Part shown: positions 1-5,596 of the stretch, one piece after another
How positions within the stretch are numbered: position 1 is the first letter of the stretch
Layout of the letters: every line of letters starts with the position of its first letter
Assembly: GCA_003501525.1 (NCBI GenBank)
Contig: DNPI01000207.1
Span: 1-6,327 of the forward strand
Source: Planctomycetota bacterium
GTDB lineage: Bacteria > Planctomycetota > UBA1135
Reading direction: 5' to 3'
DNA: 6,327 nt
Notes under the pieces: model-generated
The model's database searches: none
What the model saw: only the letters and a program-made list of their open reading frames with translations
Told to the model about the DNA's origin: nothing
Translations under genes and position numbers: made by a program

Positions 1-298
1 TCCTCCATTGTGCTCCATAAATCGGACCTAGTTCCCCTTTCTCGTCAGCCCAAGCGTCCCAAATGGGAGTATGTTCACTCAAGCCATCATGGATATTTGT
101 CGACCCTTTCAAGAACCAGAGTAGTTCTCGTACGACAGCTTCGAATAGGACTTTTTTCGTTGTGACCAAGGGGAATCCTTCGCGGAGGTCATAGCGTGCT
201 TGAGCCCCAAAAATTGAAATGGTTCCTGTGCCAGTTCGATCTTCTCTGCGTTCACCACGCGAGAGTATTTTCTCAACTAGTTCGATGTAGGGCTTCAT
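1..298 (-). CDS. thyA: Thymidylate synthase ThyA, N-terminal part (cut by window edge)
   Basis: Folate-dependent thymidylate synthase (cytosolic homodimer) methylates dUMP to dTMP using 5,10-methylene-THF and releases dihydrofolate. I translated 99 codons from ATG at 298 to the left edge. They appear to align without gaps to the start of the E. coli-type 264-residue enzyme as I recall it. Visible landmarks are DRTGTG (residues 20-25, Arg21 of the dUMP phosphate site), GFPLVTTKK (41-49), RELLWF (57-62, with Glu58), IWDAWAD (79-85, Trp80) and GPIYGAQWR (91-99). The catalytic cysteine, about residue 146, lies outside the window. The start is fixed by the family-like MKPYIELVEKIL opening. It lies 11 nt after the stop of the lipoate-ligase-family gene, with no clear Shine-Dalgarno, so it is probably the next gene of the gcv operon. 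This links the enzyme to the glycine cleavage system, which supplies its folate substrate. Family assignment is very secure; completeness cannot be judged. Confidence 0.96.
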   Translation of the reverse strand, partial: MKPYIELVEKILSRGERREDRTGTGTISIFGAQARYDLREGFPLVTTKKVLFEAVVRELLWFLKGSTNIHDGLSEHTPIWDAWADEKGELGPIYGAQWR

Positions 299-309
299 CG
301 GAAAGAATT

Positions 310-1023
310 CTAGCGGCGAAAAAGGTGAGTGCTATCGCAATAGCGGAGAGCCAGTGTCTGTGCCTCTTCTAATTCTTCTCTCTCCCATTCACCGTGGGAG
401 AAACTTAGTCCGAAGGCTTGGCTGAGAGCATTAGAGAGAGCAAAGGTATCGGGAGATTTGCCGGTGCCTGCTATATCTGGAGTCTCTCGCGGCGGGCTAA
501 CGACTAAGCTGCCGTGGAAGAGGACCCAGCCATTTCTGCGCCGTGCGGCGGACCCGAGAAGTTTTCTTCCTTTACAAATTAAGTCCATAGGAGATGAATC
601 TTCGAAGCACCAGTGACTGCCTGGAATATCACTTTTTAAGGATGTTGTCCCCCTAATGCTGCAAGAAATCCCACACTGGGCAGCAAGCTCTTTAGCAAAG
701 GTTTCGTGAATTAGTTGCATGGCAAGCCTAGGACCTCTTCCTAGTGCACCAGATTCAGGAGCGCATAGTGAATAGGTCAACTCATTTTCATGGAGAATCG
801 CTTTGCCCCCTGTTGGGCGCCGAACAGCTTCACCTCCTCGCTTTTTGACATCCTTCAGTGGGAGGCCCTCGGCTTGTTGAAACCAGCCTAAAGAGAGAGT
901 GGGCTTTGCCCAGCGGTAGAACCTTAGGGTGGGGATGTGACGAAATTTTAGGATGGCTTCATCGCGTGCCATGTTTTCTGCGGCCCTAAGTGGTGGGTCG
1001 ACAAGTAGTCGAGCCGAAATCAC
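310..1023 (-). CDS. Lipoate-protein ligase A / octanoyltransferase (LipM-like) family protein
   Basis: This 237-residue protein belongs to the biotin/lipoate A/B ligase family, which attaches octanoyl or lipoyl groups to a lysine on lipoyl domains such as GcvH. RRPTGGKAILH (68-78) is the family RRxsGGxavlH motif. KGRKLLGSAARRR (151-163) carries the conserved GxKxxGsA lysine (Lys154). LFHGSLVV (168-175) matches the vLxHGSilv block. Cys139 in WCFEDSS sits where LipM octanoyltransferases carry their nucleophile (CFxxps), so LipM-type transfer from octanoyl-ACP is my preferred reading over ATP-dependent ligation. That choice is inference. The protein is shorter than LipM of Bacillus (about 278) and lacks a long C-terminal domain. 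It starts at GTG 1023, 2 nt after the gcvPB stop, without a Shine-Dalgarno; the next in-frame ATG would cut off the start of the domain. Its place after gcvTHPAPB supports GcvH as the substrate. Confidence 0.88.
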   Translation of the reverse strand: MISARLLVDPPLRAAENMARDEAILKFRHIPTLRFYRWAKPTLSLGWFQQAEGLPLKDVKKRGGEAVRRPTGGKAILHENELTYSLCAPESGALGRGPRLAMQLIHETFAKELAAQCGISCSIRGTTSLKSDIPGSHWCFEDSSPMDLICKGRKLLGSAARRRNGWVLFHGSLVVSPPRETPDIAGTGKSPDTFALSNALSQAFGLSFSHGEWEREELEEAQTLALRYCDSTHLFRR

Positions 1024-1025
1024 GT

Positions 1026-2480
1026 CTAACTACAGCGGAAGCACAAGTTAGGGTCTTTCACTGCTCGAGCTTCGTCTACTCGACCGACAGGAGTCGTTGC
1101 CGGAGCTTGCTTTAAAGCAGAATCGCCTCGTAAGGCTTCTTCAGCAATCTGGTTTAGCGCACCGGCGAAGGCGTCGAGCGTCTCCTTTGATTCGGTTTCG
1201 GTAGGCTCCACCATGATGGCTTCGGGGATTACAAGTGGGAAATAGATGGTGGGGGGGTGATATCCCAAGTCGATTAATCGCTTCGCTATATCGAGAGTCC
1301 GAATTCCCTTCTCTTTCATCGCCTTGGTTGGGCGTGCTACGAATTCATGCATGCAAATACGATCAAAAGGAACTCTCCAATGCTTGTTGCACTGAACTCT
1401 GAGGTAGTTTGCGTTGAGAACGGCGGCCTGAGCCATTCGCTTTAAGCCAGGGCCCCCGAGCCGTTTAATAAAAGCGTATGCTCGGAGAAGAACAAGGAAA
1501 TTCCCGTGCCAATTGCGTAATCGGCCCACAGATTTATTAGGGTTTTGGAGTAGAAAGCCATCTTCATCTTCAATCACATGAGGTCCAGGCAAGAAAGGTG
1601 CAAGCTCTTCGGTGACGCAAACTGGGCCAGCGCCTGGCCCTCCTCCTCCGTGTGGAGTGGAGAAGGTTTTGTGTAAATTTAGATGCATCATGTCAATTCC
1701 GAAATCTCCTGGCCGAGTAATTCCAGCAATCGCGTTGAAGTTGGCACCGTCCATGTAGACACGGCCTCCAGCCTTGTGCACCATTTGGCAGATTTCCTGA
1801 ATGCCCTCTTCGAATAAACCCAGAGTATTGGGATTGGTAATCATTAGGCCAGCCGTTGTTTCGTCCAACAGATTGGCCAAAGCATCTAAATCGCAAAGGC
1901 CTTCATTGTCAGATTTAACCGTGACTACTTCGAAGCCGGCCAAAGTGCATGAAGCGGGGTTTGTTCCGTGCGCTGAATCAGGAATCAGAATGGTACGCCG
2001 CTTGGTCTCCCCACAGGAATCTAGCCAAGCACGTAGCACCATGAGAGCGGTGAGCTCCCCGTGAGCTCCAGCTGCGGGGTGCAGTGTTACACCGGGAAGG
2101 CCTGTCGCTTCTGCTAGGTCATTTTGTAGACGTGCCATCACAGCAAGTGCGCCTTGGATTTCTCCTGCCTCTTGTAGGGGGTGCAATCCAGTCCATGCAC
2201 TTTCTGCTGCTAGAGCTTCATTGACAACTGGGTTGTATTTCATCGTGCAGGAGCCAAGTGGATAGAAGCAAGTGCTGATGGCGTAATTTTTCCGAGATAG
2301 GCGCGTAAAGTGTCGCACTAAGTCCAACTCTCCGGTCTCGGGAAGCTGTGGTGGGCGTTCTCGGATTTCTCCAGCTGGAAGCCCTTGGATTGCCTTGTCG
2401 CGATTTGCACCTCGATAGGTGGTGCACCTGCGACCGGGTCGTGAAGTTTCAAAAAGAAGAGGGGTGAGGTTTTGTGTCAA
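1026..2480 (-). CDS. gcvPB: Glycine dehydrogenase (decarboxylating) subunit 2, GcvPB
   Basis: C-terminal half of a split P-protein. With GcvPA it forms the PLP-dependent cytosolic enzyme that decarboxylates glycine and transfers the aminomethyl group to the lipoyl arm of GcvH. It has 484 residues, normal for the family. Visible blocks are YPLGSCTMKYNP (73-84), IPDSAHGTNPAS (166-177) and NLHKTFSTPHGGGGPG (268-283), where Lys271 is the expected PLP Schiff-base lysine. VEPTETESKETLD (425-437) lies near the C-terminus. The start is TTG at 2480, and its bases overlap the gcvPA TGA stop in a TTGA junction (4-nt overlap). This is the only gcv start with a recognisable Shine-Dalgarno. The protein ends in an unusual LCFRCS tail with two cysteines. 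Translational coupling to gcvPA would help equal production of the two subunits. Confidence 0.97.
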   Translation of the reverse strand: MTQNLTPLLFETSRPGRRCTTYRGANRDKAIQGLPAGEIRERPPQLPETGELDLVRHFTRLSRKNYAISTCFYPLGSCTMKYNPVVNEALAAESAWTGLHPLQEAGEIQGALAVMARLQNDLAEATGLPGVTLHPAAGAHGELTALMVLRAWLDSCGETKRRTILIPDSAHGTNPASCTLAGFEVVTVKSDNEGLCDLDALANLLDETTAGLMITNPNTLGLFEEGIQEICQMVHKAGGRVYMDGANFNAIAGITRPGDFGIDMMHLNLHKTFSTPHGGGGPGAGPVCVTEELAPFLPGPHVIEDEDGFLLQNPNKSVGRLRNWHGNFLVLLRAYAFIKRLGGPGLKRMAQAAVLNANYLRVQCNKHWRVPFDRICMHEFVARPTKAMKEKGIRTLDIAKRLIDLGYHPPTIYFPLVIPEAIMVEPTETESKETLDAFAGALNQIAEEALRGDSALKQAPATTPVGRVDEARAVKDPNLCFRCS

Positions 2481-3841
2481 GCAATTGCCTCGGCAGGGAG
2501 AACTTCAGCAGCAATGTTTGCGACTTTGGTGATGTCCTCGGGTCGAGTTCGTTCGGTGCATGCAAGCGTGAAAACACCCGCCATTTCGGGGTACCACTCG
2601 GTCATCGGGAGGACGCCTGCTATGCCGATTTGAGAGAGGGCCGCTTTGAATTTTTTAACGGCTTTGTCGCCTCCGGTCGCCCGAAAGGGAATCTCGTTAA
2701 AAAACGGAGATTTTGGGAATGCGCGTGAAATGCCGTCACATGCTGTCGTCAGCGCGGTTTCTAGTTCAAGTGCGCGCTGTCGAGATAAGCAGGCAACCTC
2801 TTCTATGCCTTTGGGGCCAAGAGCGGCCATGTGAATGCATCCTCTTAGCGCGACTAGTGCGTTATTCGTGCAAATGTTTGATGTCGCTTTTTCCCGTCGA
2901 ATGTGTTGCTCGCGAGTTTGGAAGGTCAAGGTAAATGCTCGGCGGTCCTCACTATCTACGCTTTGTCCTACTAGACGGCCAGGGAGCCGTCGAACTTGGT
3001 TGCCGCTCGCGGAAAAAAAACCGAAGGATGGGCCGCCCAATCCCATCGGGACTCCCAGAGATTGTCCATCACCTACAACTAAGTCGAAACCCGCGGCTCC
3101 TGGTGAGCGAAGTAAACCCATAGCGATGGGATAGATGGAGGCAACAGCCCAAGCGCCCGAATCGGCGGAAATTTTTCGTGCGATGTCCAAATCTTCAACG
3201 ATTCCCAGGAAATTCGGCTGTTGTACAAAAACCGCAGCGGTTTGGTCATTTACAAGGTCGCCCCAATCAGTGGCGCCTTCTTTGAGCGGAGCTTCTACTA
3301 CCTCAACGTCTCCATGGCGGAGATAGGTGCGTATTGCTTCGCGGCTGTGCGGGTGAAGTCCAGCTGAAATCACCACTCTTTTACGTCGCGTGGCTCCAGT
3401 AGCCATCAAAGCCGCTTCTGCACAGGCAGAGGCTCCGTCATACATTGAAGCGTTTGCGACTTCTGTACCGCAGATTTCTGCAATCAGGCTTTGAAATTCG
3501 AAAATCCACTGCAAGGTCCCTTGCGAGCACTCCGGTTGGTAAGGAGTATACGCAGTAAGGAATTCACTTCGGCCAGCAAGGTGATCGACGATGGCTGGCC
3601 AATCATGGTCGTAGACACCACCTCCTAAAAAGCAGGGCCGTCCAGCGGCTGGCCTATTCCATGACCCGATTTCTCGAATATGTTCCTTCAACTCTCGCTC
3701 AGTCCATTCGCCTTCTATGTTCAGTTCTCGCCCCAGTCGGATGTCTTCGGGAATAATTTCAAAAAGATCTTCTACTGCTTTTATATCTAAAGCAGCGAGC
3801 ATGGCCTTTTGGTCAGTTTGAGATTGCTGGAGATAAGGCAA
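2477..3841 (-). CDS. gcvPA: Glycine dehydrogenase (decarboxylating) subunit 1, GcvPA
   Basis: N-terminal half of the split P-protein of the glycine cleavage system; it works as a heteromer with GcvPB. It is 454 residues long, close to the usual 440-450. Family blocks visible are LFEIIPEDIRL (26-36), FLGGGVYDHDWPAIVDHL (71-88), FLTAYTPYQPECSQGTLQ (94-111), ANASMYDGASACAEA (129-143) and TSNICTNNALVALR (320-333). It carries no PLP lysine motif, as expected, because that lies in GcvPB. The start is TTG at 3841, 2 nt after the gcvH stop. It gives MPYLQQSQTDQKAML, which matches the usual GcvPA opening, while the next in-frame ATG would remove part of that region. No Shine-Dalgarno is seen, so translation probably depends on coupling with gcvH. 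The stop overlaps the gcvPB start. Confidence 0.97.
   Translation of the reverse strand: MPYLQQSQTDQKAMLAALDIKAVEDLFEIIPEDIRLGRELNIEGEWTERELKEHIREIGSWNRPAAGRPCFLGGGVYDHDWPAIVDHLAGRSEFLTAYTPYQPECSQGTLQWIFEFQSLIAEICGTEVANASMYDGASACAEAALMATGATRRKRVVISAGLHPHSREAIRTYLRHGDVEVVEAPLKEGATDWGDLVNDQTAAVFVQQPNFLGIVEDLDIARKISADSGAWAVASIYPIAMGLLRSPGAAGFDLVVGDGQSLGVPMGLGGPSFGFFSASGNQVRRLPGRLVGQSVDSEDRRAFTLTFQTREQHIRREKATSNICTNNALVALRGCIHMAALGPKGIEEVACLSRQRALELETALTTACDGISRAFPKSPFFNEIPFRATGGDKAVKKFKAALSQIGIAGVLPMTEWYPEMAGVFTLACTERTRPEDITKVANIAAEVLPAEAIA
2488..2491 (-). promoter_or_regulatory. Shine-Dalgarno for gcvPB
   Basis: GAGG on the minus strand ends 7 nt before the TTG start of gcvPB, inside the last codons of gcvPA. 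It supports the overlapping TTG as the true start and is the only clear Shine-Dalgarno inside the operon. Confidence 0.6.
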
Positions 3842-3843
3842 AA

Positions 3844-4227
3844 CTAGCTTTGGGTAGAGACGACTTCTTCATATCCTGCGGCATCCAGCAGTCCTTCTAC
3901 TGCAGTAGCATCTTGGACCTGTATTTTGACTAGCCACCCTTTGTCTAAAGGGTTTTCTTGGAGAGGCTCTAGGGCGTCGGGAAGTCCTGCATTGACTTCA
4001 GTTACAGTTCCGGCAACGGGCGAGTAAAACTCAGAAACGGCCTTGACGCTTTCTATTTCCCCGAGTGTGTCCCCTCTGTCTACGGTGATACCGGTTTCCG
4101 GGAGTTCTAAGAACACGAGTTCACCAAGCTGCTCTACGGCGAAATCAGTAATTCCGATGATTGCAATGTTGTCTTCGAGGAGAGCCCACTCGTGGGACTC
4201 GAGGTATGAACGATCTTGGGGTCTCAT
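3844..4227 (-). CDS. gcvH: Glycine cleavage system H protein (lipoyl carrier)
   Basis: Small lipoyl-domain protein that shuttles the aminomethyl group between the P, T and L proteins. The 127 residues are normal for the family. The fold is clear: SHEWALLEDN (11-20), GITDFAVEQLGELVFLELP (25-43), GEIESVKAVSEFYSP (56-70), where Lys62 is the lipoylated lysine, and ENPLDKGWLVKI (91-102). The open frame extends upstream to 4350, but that part lies inside gcvT and does not resemble GcvH. ATG at 4227 gives the expected short leader before the SHEW motif and falls 4 nt after the gcvT stop. I see no Shine-Dalgarno before it; the upstream sequence is C- and A/T-rich. It needs octanoylation or lipoylation, which the lipoate-ligase-family protein two genes downstream may supply. 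Confidence 0.96.
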   Translation of the reverse strand: MRPQDRSYLESHEWALLEDNIAIIGITDFAVEQLGELVFLELPETGITVDRGDTLGEIESVKAVSEFYSPVAGTVTEVNAGLPDALEPLQENPLDKGWLVKIQVQDATAVEGLLDAAGYEEVVSTQS

Positions 4228-4231
4228 GAAT

Positions 4232-5323
4232 TTAATCGCGTGAGCGGTGGGGGACAAAAGGAAGATTTGTAATGTGTACAGGCGTTTCTTTACCGCGTAT
4301 GTCAACAGCCCAAGGTCCATTGCAGTTTTCTTGAACCAGAGCGGTGGCAATCGGTTTGTCGAGGGTGGCGGACCAAGCCCCGGAGCAAATTACTCCGACT
4401 TCGATTCCGTCGCTGAGCACTCGGTATCCTTCGCGCGGTACACGCTTTTCTCCTAAGAATCCGATTAGCTTGCGTTTTGGTGGATGGACGTGCGGGAGTG
4501 CGTCTGAACCCACAAACGTGCGGTGTTTCCAGCCCATAACACCAAATCCGAGTCCCGCTTCAAAGGGGGTGACTGTCTCATGAATTTCGTGACCGTATAG
4601 CGGCAGCCCTGCTTCTAGCCTGAGAACATCTCTTGACCCTAGCCCTGCTGGTAGAGCGCCGGCTTCCAAGAGAGCGTTCCAGATATCTTTGGTTTGCCCA
4701 GGTGCTGTGAATATCTCGTAGCCATGCTCTCCTGTGTATCCAGTACGGGCTAGGAAAAGATTCCCGAACGGAGTTTTACGCAAGTAAGCAAGATCGAGGA
4801 ATTCTGGGCAAAAATCCTCCGTTTTGATTATTTGGGAAAGAATTGTTTTCGCTTGTGGCCCTTGTAGAGCCAAAATCCCTCCTCCGTCTAAGGTGATATC
4901 CGCAGCTTCGGTTGCGCTTAATCTGGCCGTGAGAGTCTCCCAATCGCGAATGCGGTTTGAGGCATTAACGACCACGAAAAAGCTTTCTTCCGTAGTCCGA
5001 TAGACAATGAGGTCATCGAGGATGCCGCCGTCTTCAGCGAGGAGGAGGCTATACCGAGCCTTCCCGACAGGAAGGTCACTCATTCTGGCGCCAAGCGCAT
5101 GGTCAAGTTCTTTTTGAGCCTTAGCTCCAGTAAAACTGAATCGGGCCATATGAGAAACATCGAAGACCCCTGCTTTGTCTCGTACAGCTTGGGATTCGCC
5201 CAAAATACTCCCGTAGTCAAGTGGCATCTCCCATCCAGCGAAATCTACAAGCTTGCCGCCTAAGGATTCATGAGCATCACGGAGAGGTGTTGCGAGGAGG
5301 GGAGTAGTTGAGGGCGGGGACAA
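4232..5323 (-). CDS. gcvT: Glycine cleavage system T protein (aminomethyltransferase)
   Basis: T-protein takes the aminomethyl group from GcvH, releases ammonia and forms 5,10-methylene-THF. From TTG 5323 it is 363 residues, typical of the family. Motifs, in order, are TPLRDAHESLGGKLVDFAGW (12-31), DVSHM (56-60), VVNASNRIRDW (118-128; its aspartate is probably the folate-site Asp101 of characterised enzymes), ARTGYTGEHGYEI (192-204), GLGSRDVLRLEAGLPLYGHE (227-246) and SGAWSATLDKPIA (314-326). The frame stays open to a TTG at 5365, but that start would put the terminator hairpin inside the gene. The only other start before the conserved region is TTG 5323, which gives a normal length. It has no Shine-Dalgarno and sits 3 nt after the terminator U-tract. 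Gene identity is secure; the exact start is moderately sure. It is the first gene of the operon, behind the glycine riboswitch. Confidence 0.95.
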   Translation of the reverse strand: MSPPSTTPLLATPLRDAHESLGGKLVDFAGWEMPLDYGSILGESQAVRDKAGVFDVSHMARFSFTGAKAQKELDHALGARMSDLPVGKARYSLLLAEDGGILDDLIVYRTTEESFFVVVNASNRIRDWETLTARLSATEAADITLDGGGILALQGPQAKTILSQIIKTEDFCPEFLDLAYLRKTPFGNLFLARTGYTGEHGYEIFTAPGQTKDIWNALLEAGALPAGLGSRDVLRLEAGLPLYGHEIHETVTPFEAGLGFGVMGWKHRTFVGSDALPHVHPPKRKLIGFLGEKRVPREGYRVLSDGIEVGVICSGAWSATLDKPIATALVQENCNGPWAVDIRGKETPVHITNLPFVPHRSRD

Positions 5324-5326
5324 AAT

Positions 5327-5350
5327 AAAAAAAGGGCGCCTGAGGCGCCC
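5327..5350 (-). terminator. Intrinsic terminator in the gcvT leader (riboswitch-controlled)
   Basis: On the minus strand GGGCGCC (5350-5344), a TCA loop (5343-5341) and GGCGCCC (5340-5334) form a perfect 7-bp GC-rich stem, followed by seven Ts (5333-5327). This is a textbook intrinsic terminator. It lies between the glycine aptamer and gcvT, where it can only act as a conditional attenuator for the whole operon. Confidence 0.92.
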
Positions 5351-5393
5351 TGTTTGGGCCGACAAACGGCCATCCAGGATCCGTCGGGTTTGT
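5344..5393 (-). promoter_or_regulatory. Riboswitch expression platform: anti-P1 and antiterminator segments
   Basis: This segment can form alternative RNA helices. ACAAAC (5393-5388), the 3' arm of aptamer P1, is a perfect complement of GUUUGU (5367-5362), giving an anti-P1 helix. Once P1 forms, the freed CCGUUU (5369-5364) can pair with AAACaGG (5355-5349), invading the 5' arm of the terminator. A second antiterminator option pairs GGCCC (5360-5356) with GGGCgCC (5350-5344). A local hairpin GGCCG-UUUGU-CGGCC (5371-5357) competes with both. The predicted sequence is: no glycine, anti-P1, terminator; glycine bound, P1, antiterminator, read-through. The pairings are visible in the sequence; the switching order is inferred. 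Confidence 0.65.
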
Positions 5394-5480
5394 GGTACTG
5401 GTACCTGAGAGTTTCGCGGCCGTTGCCACTTGCCCCTTCGGTGTCCGCTGGGATTTACCCCTTAGAGCTCTCCCACAACC
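5387..5480 (-). promoter_or_regulatory. Glycine riboswitch (single aptamer)
   Basis: The glycine-binding core is recognisable on the minus strand. P1 is GGUUGUG (5480-5474) with CACAAaCC (5394-5387, one bulged A). P2 is GGAGAG (5473-5468) with CUCUC (5411-5407). The conserved joining sequence ACCGAAGGGGCAA (5442-5430) is present, as is GAAACUCUCAGG (5415-5404). The next stretch, AGGUACCAGUAC (5406-5395), matches the family AGGUAAAAGGAC in most positions. Two hairpins fill the variable arms: one containing GGG-GUAAAU-CCC (5462-5451) and GUGGC-AACG-GCCGC (5429-5416). Only one ACCGAAGG core exists, so it is a singlet rather than the common tandem form. Glycine riboswitches upstream of gcv operons usually switch expression on. 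Confidence 0.95.
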
Positions 5481-5497
5481 GTCATCCGGTGGAGAGC

Positions 5498-5526
5498 ATT
5501 GTCGGTTACCTAGACCTCAAGGTCAA
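5498..5526 (-). promoter_or_regulatory. Sigma70-like promoter of the gcv operon
   Basis: On the minus strand TTGACC (5526-5521) and GACAAT (5503-5498) are separated by exactly 17 bp, matching 5/6 and 4/6 of the consensus boxes. A start near A5490 would place the aptamer about 10 nt into the transcript, as expected for a riboswitch leader. No competing promoter of similar quality was seen between this point and gcvT. Confidence 0.75.
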
Positions 5527-5539
5527 CAGTACGTTGACC
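5521..5539. repeat. Inverted repeat formed by the two divergent -35 boxes
   Basis: GGTCAAC (5521-5527), spacer AGTAC (5528-5532) and GTTGACC (5533-5539) form a perfect 7-bp inverted repeat. Its left arm, read on the minus strand, contains the -35 of the gcv promoter. Its right arm contains the -35 of the rpmB promoter. It could also be an operator for a dimeric regulator, but no regulator is encoded in the window. Confidence 0.8.
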
Positions 5540-5562
5540 GCATCGAAGACCCCACGTAAACT
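5534..5562 (+). promoter_or_regulatory. Sigma70-like promoter of rpmB
   Basis: TTGACC (5534-5539) and TAAACT (5557-5562) have a 17-bp spacer, matching 5/6 and 4/6 of consensus. A start near 5569 gives a leader of about 28 nt before the rpmB ATG. It is back-to-back with the gcv promoter, with only 7 bp between the two -35 hexamers. Confidence 0.7.
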
Positions 5563-5596
5563 GCCCGACCTAGGTGGACCAAAACCCCGAATAATT

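Noticed and set aside
1693..3326. Several 60-100-residue frames on either strand within gcvPA and gcvPB
   Set aside because: They are shadows of the conserved P-protein genes, with no domain, ribosome-binding site or independent context.
4228..4350. Longer GcvH starting inside gcvT
   Set aside because: The added 41 residues do not resemble GcvH and are an out-of-frame reading of gcvT; ATG 4227 gives the normal length.
5324..5365. Earlier TTG start for gcvT at 5365
   Set aside because: It would place the terminator hairpin and U-tract within the coding region and add residues that GcvT proteins lack.
5387..5492. Tandem glycine riboswitch
   Set aside because: Only one ACCGAAGG core and one GGAGAG/CUCUC pair are present, and there is no room for a second aptamer between the promoter and the terminator.
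5354..5596. Upstream extension of the rpmB reading frame to give a 185-residue protein
   Set aside because: The extra N-terminal part is read antisense through the glycine riboswitch and across both promoters, and bL28 homologues begin at the internal MSRRCEVTGK.
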